A DNA stretch of 64,000 bases from Candidatus Heimdallarchaeota archaeon (GTDB taxonomy: Archaea > Asgardarchaeota > Heimdallarchaeia > Heimdallarchaeales > Kariarchaeaceae): contig JADCLS010000005.1 of the NCBI GenBank assembly GCA_026702845.1, forward strand, positions 62,001-126,000. The letters run 5' to 3'. This document shows positions 1-7,792 of this stretch, in pieces. The translations under genes and the position numbers were made by a program. The notes under the pieces are model-generated. The model had not been told where the DNA came from and did not search any database. It saw only the letters and a list, made by a program, of their open reading frames with translations. How positions within the stretch are numbered: position 1 is the first letter of the stretch; the number at the start of each line of letters is the position of its first letter.

Positions 1-39
1 TTATAACTTTATCGATGACCAGTATGGTTTTTCAATACT

Positions 40-972
40 TTACGAGGTGGTAATGATAAAATAGGAATCGATGAGGTTATCAAGAAATTTATCCTGCAGT
101 GCTTTGTATCGTTTTGGTTGCAGATCAAGGATATGGCTAAGGATCTTCTGATGAATAGTAGTGATCTCATCCTCAAAGTCCTCGAGTTCTGCATTTTGTA
201 GATGAAATAGATAGGTGAACTGAAAGAGCTCGTTGAATTTGAATACAAAGTGATAATTTTGGAATTTGAAACCCAGTAATTGTTGACCCTTCATATTAAT
301 GAATGCCTCTGATCCCAGAGTTACCAGTGCTGAGAGAAAGGATGAGAAGAGATTGGAGAAATCTCCATCTTCAAGTTGCTTCTCCTTGCTTTGTTCAAGC
401 AAATCCTCCTTTATCCGAGAGTAGATGGGAACTGAATCATAGGCAATGAATACTCCTTGAAGCACACAATCAGCATCTCCTTTTGATTGTATCTGGGTGA
501 GAATATCATTCATGAAATACTGAATTTTATTCAGATCCTCTGGATTCTTCAGCAGGTTGGTGATTTTAATTTTATCATGGTAGGTTGCCAGTGATCCCTC
601 CACATGCTCAATCAATTCCTTGGTCTCCACAGGTTTATTGAGAAACTGATTGATGTTTCCCTCGTTCAGTGCTCGTTTTACCGTATCATATGCAAGATTA
701 CCTGTTAACAGAATGATCTGAGAATAAGGATTGAATTTAATGACCTCTTGGGATAGTGATATACCATCGGTGGTCTCCTCACCCAAGTCAAAATCCAGGA
801 TGACCACTGCATATTCTCTCTTATTGAGCAACGATCTGCATTCATCTGCAGAGTTGGCTGTGAACATACTATAGCGCTTGCTCAGCAGCCTGGAAATCGC
901 CAGGGTAATCTCCATATTATCATCAACAACCAATACGTTGCGGTTTTGATGAAATGCCGTGATATTACTCAA
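40..972 (-). CDS. Response regulator: receiver domain plus longin/roadblock-like C-terminal domain
   Basis: Residues about 12-128 form a CheY-like receiver. The acidic pair is in VLVVDDN, the phospho-acceptor Asp is in VVILDFDLG, the switch Thr is in LLTGN and the conserved Lys is in NKPV. There is no DNA-binding domain. Residues about 160-290 alternate short beta strands and helices (GVFIAYDSVPIYSRI, then an SSFLSALVTLGSEAF helix, then a hydrophobic strand block and a terminal helix). That order resembles the small longin/roadblock-like sensor domains common in Asgard archaea, which is a reading by eye and not a search result. The gene stands alone and is divergent from the por operon. Its output is probably protein-protein interaction. 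The hybrid histidine kinase near 7.8-11.4 kb is a possible but unproven partner. Receiver assignment is sure; the C-terminal fold is tentative. Confidence 0.85.
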   Translation of the reverse strand: MSNITAFHQNRNVLVVDDNMEITLAISRLLSKRYSMFTANSADECRSLLNKREYAVVILDFDLGEETTDGISLSQEVIKFNPYSQIILLTGNLAYDTVKRALNEGNINQFLNKPVETKELIEHVEGSLATYHDKIKITNLLKNPEDLNKIQYFMNDILTQIQSKGDADCVLQGVFIAYDSVPIYSRIKEDLLEQSKEKQLEDGDFSNLFSSFLSALVTLGSEAFINMKGQQLLGFKFQNYHFVFKFNELFQFTYLFHLQNAELEDFEDEITTIHQKILSHILDLQPKRYKALQDKFLDNLIDSYFIITTS

Positions 973-1253
973 TATTATAGCTTCGATAAATCATGATATT
1001 TAACTATCTTTCTGTTGTAAGAAATATTTGTACAAAATCATCACCGCATTGTGAAAGTAACTATAATTGATCATTTTTCACCGAAGATTGCTGATCTGCA
1101 AGAAAAGCATAGTTTTTGGGATAGATCAAAGACTAAAATTGCGCTAGTAAGAAGCAATACTAGATACAATATAGCTAAAGTATTGGTGATTTGTACGGAT
1201 TTACCCACAAAATTGATGAAAAACAGGATTTTTGGGTGGTCGCAATCCCTTAC

Positions 1254-1261
1254 TATAAATA
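1254..1261 (+). promoter_or_regulatory. Candidate TATA box for the porCDAB operon
   Basis: TATAAATA lies in the 412-bp gap between the divergent response regulator and porC. It is the best archaeal TATA box in the gap and would place the transcription start near 1280-1285, leaving a leader of about 100 nt. Apart from this box I see no gene in the gap; the open frame at 1051-1326 is discussed among the rejected items. Confidence 0.45.
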
Positions 1262-1384
1262 GGAGTATTTCTTCCGCCTTAATTGAAATTTATTCACTAT
1301 CAGAATACACACAATCTGATAGATGAATTCTATTGTAATTGGTTTTTTTTCTGATGAAAAAATCATGGTTGGTGAATATAACAA

Positions 1385-1939
1385 ATGGTAAAAATAACTG
1401 ATGTACGCCTGAATGGACGAGGCGGACAAGGTGCTGTAACTGCATCACGTTTACTAGGTGAAGCCGCGATCATGGAGGGTCAATATGTACATGCCTTCCC
1501 TAATTTCGGTCCCGAGAGAGCTGGGGCACCTGTAACATCCTTTACAAGGATCTGTCCCGAAAAATTTACTGAGAAAACCGAGGTTTACTACCCCGATGCT
1601 GTATGTGTCATAGATCCTTCCCTTCTTGGGAGTGTCAATGTAGCCAGTGGGCTCAAACCGGGTGGCACCATCATCTGCAACTACCCTGGGGATATGGATA
1701 GTCTAAAATCATATTTTGAAGGTGTGGATGCTAAGATCTACAAAGTTGATGGTACCAAGATCGCCATGGAAGAGCTAGGCGTGAACAAACCCAATATGGT
1801 CATGCTAGGTGCACTGCTGAAAGTGGTTCCACTGGTCAAGCTTGAGAACCTGATCTCTGTAACCAGAGGCAAATTTAACGAGGCAGTGGGGGAGAAAAAC
1901 GCCAAGGCCATGCAAAGAGCCTATGATGAGGTAGAATAG
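1385..1939 (+). CDS. porC: Pyruvate:ferredoxin oxidoreductase, gamma subunit
   Basis: The 184-residue protein has the gamma-domain start RLNGRGGQGAVTASRLLGEA and the conserved stretch FPNFGPERAGAPV. Both are typical of the POR/VOR gamma subunit, which helps form the CoA-binding face of the enzyme. It is the first gene of a tight gamma-delta-alpha-beta operon, the order used by four-subunit archaeal pyruvate and 2-ketoisovalerate oxidoreductases. Pyruvate is preferred as substrate because the beta subunit carries the POR-type MNTGIQRSG motif. The length is normal for the family. The enzyme is cytoplasmic and converts pyruvate and CoA to acetyl-CoA, CO2 and reduced ferredoxin. Confidence 0.9.
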   Translation: MVKITDVRLNGRGGQGAVTASRLLGEAAIMEGQYVHAFPNFGPERAGAPVTSFTRICPEKFTEKTEVYYPDAVCVIDPSLLGSVNVASGLKPGGTIICNYPGDMDSLKSYFEGVDAKIYKVDGTKIAMEELGVNKPNMVMLGALLKVVPLVKLENLISVTRGKFNEAVGEKNAKAMQRAYDEVE

Positions 1940-1940
1940 A

Positions 1941-2267
1941 ATGAGAGAGAAGATAATTCCTGAAGAGTTGAAAACTTGGACTACTGAGAAATGGGGATCC
2001 GCCAAACTTCCCATTGGGGGTACCGTGCCTTTCCATTCCTCCTTCGGCTTCAAGACCGGTGACTGGTCAGCACTCAAGCCTATAATAAATAAGGAAAAAT
2101 GCACTGGTTGTACAGATTGTTTCTACTTCTGCCCTGATAGTGCTATCGAGATGATAGGTGAGGGTAAGAAGCTAAAAGCAGAGGTTGATTTTGATTACTG
2201 CAAGGGTTGCTCCGTATGTGCACAAGGGTGCAGATTCGATGCAATCGAGATGAAGGAGATGAGATAA
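1941..2267 (+). CDS. porD: Pyruvate:ferredoxin oxidoreductase, delta (ferredoxin) subunit
   Basis: The 108-residue protein has two [4Fe-4S] motifs, CTGCTDCFYFCP near residue 53 and CKGCSVCAQGC near residue 84. The N-terminal 45 residues (KWGSAKLPIGGTV region) match the usual PorD extension that docks on the other subunits. It carries electrons from the beta-subunit cluster to soluble ferredoxin. It starts one base after the porC stop and ends directly at the porA start codon, so the subunits are translationally coupled. Confidence 0.92.
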   Translation: MREKIIPEELKTWTTEKWGSAKLPIGGTVPFHSSFGFKTGDWSALKPIINKEKCTGCTDCFYFCPDSAIEMIGEGKKLKAEVDFDYCKGCSVCAQGCRFDAIEMKEMR

Positions 2268-3467
2268 ATGGCCCAGGAAGTAGCAAATAAAATCACCAAG
2301 GCTATGACGGGTGATGAGGCAGTGGCATTTGCCATCAAACAGATCAACCCTGATGTTGTTCCTGCCTACCCTATAACCCCCCAAACTATTATTGTGGAGC
2401 GATTTTCCGATTTTGTTAATGATGGAGAAGTGGATACTGCATTCATACCTGTGGAATCTGAGCATTCTGCCATGTCTGCCAGTGTTGGTGCCTCAGCTAC
2501 CGGAGCCCGAGTGTTCACTGCCACTGCATCTGCTGGTCTTGCACTCATGAATGAGATTCTCTATGTGGCATCTGGTATGCGATTACCCATTGTCATGGCT
2601 GTTGCCAACCGTGCTCTCTCAGCACCCATTAATATACATGCTGAGTGTACCGATCAGCTGGTGATGCGGGATAGCTCCTGGATCTCCTTCTTCGGTGAGG
2701 ATGCACAGGAGGCCTACGATGAATCTATCATGGCTTTCAAGATTGCAGAACATCCTGATGTCAGCCTACCAGTCATGTTTGGAGTGGAAGGATTCATTGT
2801 GACCCATGCCCTTGAGCGCGTGGATACTCTTCCCGATGAGGTGATCAGAGATTACCTACCTGCTAAGAGAGAAGCCCCTCATACTTTCAGCCCCGATGAG
2901 ATCAAGAGTTTCGGATTACTTGTTCTACAGGATTATTACATGGAGATCAAGTATCAGCAGGAATTGGCCATGAAGAAGGCCTATCATGTGGCCAAGGAGG
3001 TCATGGCTGAATACTCACAGATCTCTGGTAGAACCTACGAGATTATTGAGAAATACATGCTGGATGATGCAGAGTATGCATTTGTCACCTATGGTGCAAC
3101 TGCAGGTAATGCCAAGGCAGTGGTTGATATCCTGAGAAAGAAGGGTGAGAAGGTAGGTGTCCTCAAAATACGGATGGTCAGACCATTCCCTGTTGATGAT
3201 ATCTATGATGCACTAAAAGGCAAGAAAGCAGTAGCTGTCCTTGATCGATCGGCAACGTTTGGATCACCTGGATCAATTATACAGAATGATCTTGCCTCTG
3301 CGCTCTATGGCAAGGCAGATGTACCATCCATCCATGGATTCATCAATGGATTGGGAGGAAGAGTACTCATGCTCAATGATATTGAGGATATCTACGATAT
3401 TACCAAACTGTATCATGCAGAGGGTAAGACAACCACTTTTGAGTGGCTTGGACAGAGGGAGGAATAA
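2268..3467 (+). CDS. porA: Pyruvate:ferredoxin oxidoreductase, alpha subunit
   Basis: The 399-residue alpha chain begins with the typical GDEAVAFAIKQ and AYPITPQT motifs of the pyrimidine-binding (PYR) domain. It continues with EHSAMSASVGAS and TATASAGLALMNE. Domain II with the AYVTYG-like stretch and the transketolase C-like region RMVRPFPVDDI follows near residues 265-310. With PorB it forms the thiamine diphosphate active site. Start and stop abut porD and porB. Length and motif order are normal. Confidence 0.93.
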   Translation: MAQEVANKITKAMTGDEAVAFAIKQINPDVVPAYPITPQTIIVERFSDFVNDGEVDTAFIPVESEHSAMSASVGASATGARVFTATASAGLALMNEILYVASGMRLPIVMAVANRALSAPINIHAECTDQLVMRDSSWISFFGEDAQEAYDESIMAFKIAEHPDVSLPVMFGVEGFIVTHALERVDTLPDEVIRDYLPAKREAPHTFSPDEIKSFGLLVLQDYYMEIKYQQELAMKKAYHVAKEVMAEYSQISGRTYEIIEKYMLDDAEYAFVTYGATAGNAKAVVDILRKKGEKVGVLKIRMVRPFPVDDIYDALKGKKAVAVLDRSATFGSPGSIIQNDLASALYGKADVPSIHGFINGLGGRVLMLNDIEDIYDITKLYHAEGKTTTFEWLGQREE

Positions 3468-3469
3468 AC

Positions 3470-4435
3470 ATGATAGAATTACCAAGTATTAAAACCCGAG
3501 AAATTGCCGAACAGGATAATGTACTGACTGGTGGACACCGATTATGTGCTGGTTGTTCTGCAGGGACAATGGCCAGACAGGTAACCCTTGCTGCACAGGC
3601 TCTGGATGAACCTTTCATGATCACTCATGCCACCGGTTGTTTGGAAGTAGCCACCACCATCTATCCCTATACGGCATGGAAGGCCCCATGGTTACACAAT
3701 GCCTTTGAGAATGCCTCCGCCACAGCATCAGGTGCTATCGAGGCACTCAATACCATGAAACGCAAGGGCTTGATTGAGAATAAGAAGACCAATATGATCC
3801 TCTTCGGTGGTGATGGAGGCACCTATGACATCGGTATTCAGTCACTATCCGGAGCAGTTGAGCGTGGTCATGATTTCCTCTATGTTTGTTACAATAATGG
3901 AGGTTATATGAACACAGGTATTCAACGATCTGGTGGTACACCCATGGCTGCAGCCACTACCACCTCACCTGCTGGAAAGGTGATTCCTGGTAAGATCAAA
4001 TGGGCAAAACCATTACCTGAGATCATGGCAGCACATGATATACCTGTTGCCACTGCAAGTCCTGCATACTACAAGGATCTGATGCAGAAGGTACAGGCTG
4101 GAATCAAGTACGAGGGTCCTGCCTTCATTCTAGTTGACAGTCCCTGCACTCTGGGTCAGCGTTTCGAACCTGGAATCAGCCTAAAGACCACAGAGTTAGC
4201 AGTCAAATCTGCCTTCTTCCCATTATATCGCACCTACAAGGATGAGTGGGAGCTAACTGGTGAGACAAAGCGTATTGCTGAGGGCAAGCGGGAGAAGATC
4301 CCTGTTGTGGATTACCTTAAGGTTCAGGGCAGATTCAAACACGTATTCAAACCCGAATGGAAGGATATTCTCGTTGAGATCCAGGAAACTGTGGATGAAC
4401 GCTGGGCCAGACTGCTCAAGAAAGCTGGATATTAA
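3470..4435 (+). CDS. porB: Pyruvate:ferredoxin oxidoreductase, beta subunit
   Basis: The ATG at 3470 is chosen over an upstream GTG at 3443 because a strong Shine-Dalgarno (GAGGGAGG, 3455-3462) sits just upstream and porA ends at 3467. The 321-residue chain has the cluster motif LCAGCSAG, the thiamine diphosphate/Mg motif GGDGG followed by YNNGGYMNTGIQRSG, and a later DSPC cysteine. The MNTGIQRSG signature is characteristic of pyruvate enzymes. This last gene of the operon completes a four-subunit POR supplying reduced ferredoxin and acetyl-CoA. Confidence 0.93.
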   Translation: MIELPSIKTREIAEQDNVLTGGHRLCAGCSAGTMARQVTLAAQALDEPFMITHATGCLEVATTIYPYTAWKAPWLHNAFENASATASGAIEALNTMKRKGLIENKKTNMILFGGDGGTYDIGIQSLSGAVERGHDFLYVCYNNGGYMNTGIQRSGGTPMAAATTTSPAGKVIPGKIKWAKPLPEIMAAHDIPVATASPAYYKDLMQKVQAGIKYEGPAFILVDSPCTLGQRFEPGISLKTTELAVKSAFFPLYRTYKDEWELTGETKRIAEGKREKIPVVDYLKVQGRFKHVFKPEWKDILVEIQETVDERWARLLKKAGY

Positions 4436-4575
4436 TTTAAATACCATTAAATCATCCGAGATATAATTATACCCAACTTCTGAACTATAATTTATTATCA
4501 TTTCTCATTTCTTTTATCAATATCAGTTGCCAACTAGTGAGCTATCAAAGTAGAGAATACCACTGTCTGAATCTC

Positions 4576-4722
4576 ATCGATAGACACTGATTTCCATCGA
4601 TTTTTCATTTTTAATCGATACACATCGCTAACATTATCGATATTAAATCGATACAATATCGATACTCTCTAAGAATAGCAATTTCAGCTGTTTACACTGG
4701 CTTTTATCAATTGTCTATCGAT
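4576..4722. repeat. Cluster of seven ATCGAT palindromes upstream of a membrane zinc-ribbon gene
   Basis: ATCGAT occurs at 4576, 4596, 4614, 4636, 4647, 4658 and 4717 within the 386-bp non-coding gap between porB and the gene at 4822. At the local base composition well under one copy is expected in 150 bp. The spacings (20, 18, 22, 11, 11, 59) lie near one or two helical turns, as expected for stacked operator sites. A second cluster precedes the look-alike gene at 26539. No gene was seen in this gap. Confidence 0.75.
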
Positions 4723-4821
4723 ACGCAATATCTCCAAATAGATCTTGATACTACCTTTTCTAATCAATTATAGACCTTCAACTAGGTAATTTTATATTAC
4801 AGGAGTAAGTTTTTTGCTTGA

Positions 4822-5160
4822 ATGTCTTGGAAAACCGGTTTGGGGTCTAATTGGAGGTTACCATGGGAGAGAAAACGATCAGGATTCAATTACATGGTGG
4901 GTGCAGGATTGTTATTTGTCATCCTCATGCAAAATTATTTTGGATTTGTGGGAACATTCATTGCGATTTTCCTAGTATTATTGCTGATATATTTCCTCTA
5001 TCTCAAACCTGGTCCAGTGATTGAGGAGATTGATCAATCAGTCAATCAGGAGAAAATTCGTCGACTTCAGGAACAATCAATGAAATGTATGAGTTGCAGG
5101 ACTCCATTGGATGGACAGGCTCAGTTCTGTCCTGAATGTGGATTTGCAGTGAGGAAATAA
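4822..5160 (+). CDS. Small membrane protein with C-terminal zinc ribbon
   Basis: The 112-residue protein has an N-terminal basic segment, a long hydrophobic stretch at about residues 25-62 that could make two membrane helices, a short charged helix, and a C-terminal zinc ribbon. The ribbon is CMSC plus 12 residues plus CPECG. The family is not identified. Such membrane-anchored zinc ribbons are common and mostly uncharacterised in archaea. The gene ends 10 bp before a convergent membrane-protein gene. Its upstream region carries seven ATCGAT palindromes. The protein at 26539-26919 has the same layout and the same kind of upstream cluster, which suggests shared control. Confidence 0.75.
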   Translation: MSWKTGLGSNWRLPWERKRSGFNYMVGAGLLFVILMQNYFGFVGTFIAIFLVLLLIYFLYLKPGPVIEEIDQSVNQEKIRRLQEQSMKCMSCRTPLDGQAQFCPECGFAVRK

Positions 5161-5170
5161 TAATCACAAT

Positions 5171-5608
5171 CTATAGTGGCTGATATTGAACAGGATTTGG
5201 TCTTCTGAAGGTTTTCTGAGCAAATAAATCCGCTATTAGAATGGATACAACATTTAATCCCAGCACAATGAGCATAAGGACCAATAAAATTGTCAGAGCA
5301 AGTGTCATGAAAAAAGAATCTCCTGTATCTAACTCAAAATTGAACATTAATGCGATCATATAGAATACTTGAGGGACGGCCACACTCATCTTGGTTTTGC
5401 CAACCAATCCCCCCAGTACTCCACCAATAATTACTGCCTGAAATCCATACATAATAACTAGCAATCCCCCCACATCTGATTGCTCACCGGTCATGGCCTC
5501 CATTCGCTGTAATGCATTGAGCTGTAAGCCAAAATATAGTGATGCTGGGATAATATTTGCCAGTATGGAGATAATTGTGGTTTGATCAAAATCATCCTTG
5601 GCTATCAT
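5171..5608 (-). CDS. Hypothetical four-helix membrane protein
   Basis: The 145-residue protein has about four hydrophobic segments (near residues 12-30, 45-68, 75-92 and 98-130) and a short polar C-terminus. I do not recognise a family. It is convergent with the zinc-ribbon gene at 4822-5160, with a 10-bp gap, so the two share a terminator region. Codon use is like that of neighbouring housekeeping genes, which supports it being real. No catalytic motif is visible. Confidence 0.65.
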   Translation of the reverse strand: MIAKDDFDQTTIISILANIIPASLYFGLQLNALQRMEAMTGEQSDVGGLLVIMYGFQAVIIGGVLGGLVGKTKMSVAVPQVFYMIALMFNFELDTGDSFFMTLALTILLVLMLIVLGLNVVSILIADLFAQKTFRRPNPVQYQPL

Positions 5609-5779
5609 AGTAGTACAGGTTGTATTCGCTATAAAAAGTATCTTAATATCAAATTGGGTTTTGGCTCATTTTTTCTAGTCTTCAATCCGCTACGGAATGA
5701 CTATCTCCACTATTAATTATTGTTAATGATATTAAAATAGGTTCTCCTGATTAGTTTTCTCAACGGAGATATTCTGCTC

Positions 5780-6742
5780 TTAGTAGCTTAATAATGCCTT
5801 TTCAATGTTTGGAAAGGATAATCCGGTCAATCTAGTGATTAATGTGAGTAGTTGTGAGGTATAAGGCCTGACAAATTCAAAAAATACCTTCTTGGTGGAT
5901 TCATCTTCTCCCGTTATGGTATAATCCACAGCACAGCTGTAGATTCTGATGAAGTTATGAAGATTACTTAGGATTAGGAAATAATCCATATCCTGGACTA
6001 GATTGCCACTCTTGTCTTGATAGATGCTACTACTCTTCTCTACAGGAAATGCTTCCAGGGCAAAAAATGCAAAGGCTGAAAATGCCAGATCGATTCGATA
6101 ATCCCCGATATTCACATTGGACCAATCGATGAGCACCAATCGATCATCATCAATCATCACATTAGCACCGTGAAAATCCCCATGCAAGAGTACAGGATCA
6201 CCATATGCCAGATTATTGATCCTGCTCTCTAGGAATTCGATTAATGGTTTTAGCTCTTCTATCTGGAATTTCTCAATTCTGGTTTTACTAGAGTTGATGA
6301 TGTCCATTACACTTTCACGTGAATTTTTCTTCTCTAAAACCTCTATCATGGTGTAATCAAATGAATGAAGTGCAACCATGGCATCATAATATTGATCTAC
6401 AGTCTCAATTTCATTATCTGCTCCAGCAGCAAACATAGGCCTACCATTTATTCGTTCCATTGCTACATAGCTGAAATCTTCATTAGTATTTTCAAAGAAG
6501 TAAGGTTGAGGACATGGTATACCTGCATTATAGAGGTGAGATAGGATGGTATACTCCTCCTCAGCTCGTTTTGATCCAGGTGATCGGAATACCCGAAGAA
6601 TGAGGGGTATATCATCCACATCCAGAGATATGATGATATTATCTGCCCCTCCTTCTATTTTGGTAATATTGTGCACATTATCCTTTGCGAATTCCTGTTT
6701 GCATCTCAGTTTGAGCTGGTACATATCATGGGGATTGATCAT
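5780..6742 (-). CDS. Aminoglycoside phosphotransferase (APH) family kinase-like protein
   Basis: The 320-residue protein has the APH/choline-kinase fold motifs. The catalytic loop is LLHGDFHGANVMI (Brenner motif with catalytic Asp near residue 188), followed by VLIDWSNVNIGDYRIDLAF with the metal-binding Asp of the DFG-equivalent. An N-lobe with the VAMERINGRPM hinge lies near residue 92. The family phosphorylates small molecules such as aminoglycosides, choline, homoserine or sugars. The sequence alone does not give the substrate, and drug resistance should not be assumed. The gene is monocistronic. Confidence 0.8.
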   Translation of the reverse strand: MINPHDMYQLKLRCKQEFAKDNVHNITKIEGGADNIIISLDVDDIPLILRVFRSPGSKRAEEEYTILSHLYNAGIPCPQPYFFENTNEDFSYVAMERINGRPMFAAGADNEIETVDQYYDAMVALHSFDYTMIEVLEKKNSRESVMDIINSSKTRIEKFQIEELKPLIEFLESRINNLAYGDPVLLHGDFHGANVMIDDDRLVLIDWSNVNIGDYRIDLAFSAFAFFALEAFPVEKSSSIYQDKSGNLVQDMDYFLILSNLHNFIRIYSCAVDYTITGEDESTKKVFFEFVRPYTSQLLTLITRLTGLSFPNIEKALLSY

Positions 6743-6903
6743 TACTTTCTCTAAGATCTGAAGGAAATTAATATTGTCCTTTTCTAATGGTGTAACAACA
6801 AAGAAAGAGAGTTCAAAAGTGATACTATAATCTCCGCTTGGTCATCAGCATCTACAAGTTCACTTGTAGCTACATTTAATAGCAATGCCTGTGATAGTGA
6901 TGA

Positions 6904-7695
6904 ATGCCCTCTACCCATATTGATCATGTAATTCGGAGGTTAGAATTCGTCATACAATGGTCCATCAAGCATAAAAGTAGGATAGGATACTTTGCAGCTC
7001 TCTATGAACGAGTGACCATAGAAGTTGACAAGATGATAGATGATGAGTACTTCAATGATAATGACCTCATGATGCAATTTGATGTGATTTTTGCTGAGCA
7101 TTATCTCTCAGCATTTGAGACATATATGCGTGGTGATGAACCTGCTGCCGTATGGAAACTGGCATTTGATAAGGCAGATGATCCAAAGCTAGTGGTGCTG
7201 CAGCACCTTCTATTGGGAATGAATGCCCATATCAATCTGGATTTGGCAGTAACAGTATCCAATTTTCATACCAAGGAAACTATCCAAGGGTTCAAGGAGG
7301 ATTTTTACAGAATAAATGATGTACTTTCCAGTCTGGTAGATGAGATTCAGGAGCAGATAGGAGTCATTTACAAACCCATGCGCTATATCGACTTTCTATT
7401 AGGTAGATTAGATGAGTATATTGTGGATAAATTGATGGGTCAATTTAGGGATAGAGCCTGGAAATTGGCAGAGGAATTGGTTTCACTGCATGGTTATGAT
7501 CGTGCAGCAAAGATACAGCAGGTGGATAGAGAGATGGCTGAATTGGCTGAGAAGAGTATTGCCAGACCTCTGAGACGGTTATTAGCTCCAATCGGATTCA
7601 TCCTCCGAAAAGGCGAACAGGCTCATATTGATGAAATAATCGAGAAACTTCACCTAGGCAATACTTATGAAAAATGGGAAGATTGGGCAGTTTAG
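6904..7695 (+). CDS. DUF5995 family protein
   Basis: The 263-residue, mostly helical protein matches what I recall of DUF5995: an RIGYFAALYERVT segment, DVIFAEHYLSAFETYMRG, then AWKLAFDKA and the hallmark VLQHLLLGMNAHINLDLAV near residues 97-115. The conserved His and Asn in that hallmark suggest a buried functional site, but no activity is established to my knowledge. It is a single gene divergent from the APH-family kinase. Family recognition is from memory of the motif. Confidence 0.7.
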   Translation: MPSTHIDHVIRRLEFVIQWSIKHKSRIGYFAALYERVTIEVDKMIDDEYFNDNDLMMQFDVIFAEHYLSAFETYMRGDEPAAVWKLAFDKADDPKLVVLQHLLLGMNAHINLDLAVTVSNFHTKETIQGFKEDFYRINDVLSSLVDEIQEQIGVIYKPMRYIDFLLGRLDEYIVDKLMGQFRDRAWKLAEELVSLHGYDRAAKIQQVDREMAELAEKSIARPLRRLLAPIGFILRKGEQAHIDEIIEKLHLGNTYEKWEDWAV

Positions 7696-7792
7696 ATTGC
7701 TAATAGTTGGATTAAAGCTAAGCAATATACTATTAAAAATAATTACAAAAAAAATCTAATTGCAGTTAGTATAGTTATTATAGTTGAATTTT

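Noticed and set aside
61..80. Isolated ATCGAT sites in coding regions and at window edges
   Set aside because: ATC-GAT is a common codon pair here; only the dense intergenic clusters are beyond expectation.
1051..1326. 91-codon open frame between the response regulator and porC
   Set aside because: No recognisable domain, GTG start without ribosome site, and a good TATA box for porC lies inside it; composition is like non-coding DNA.
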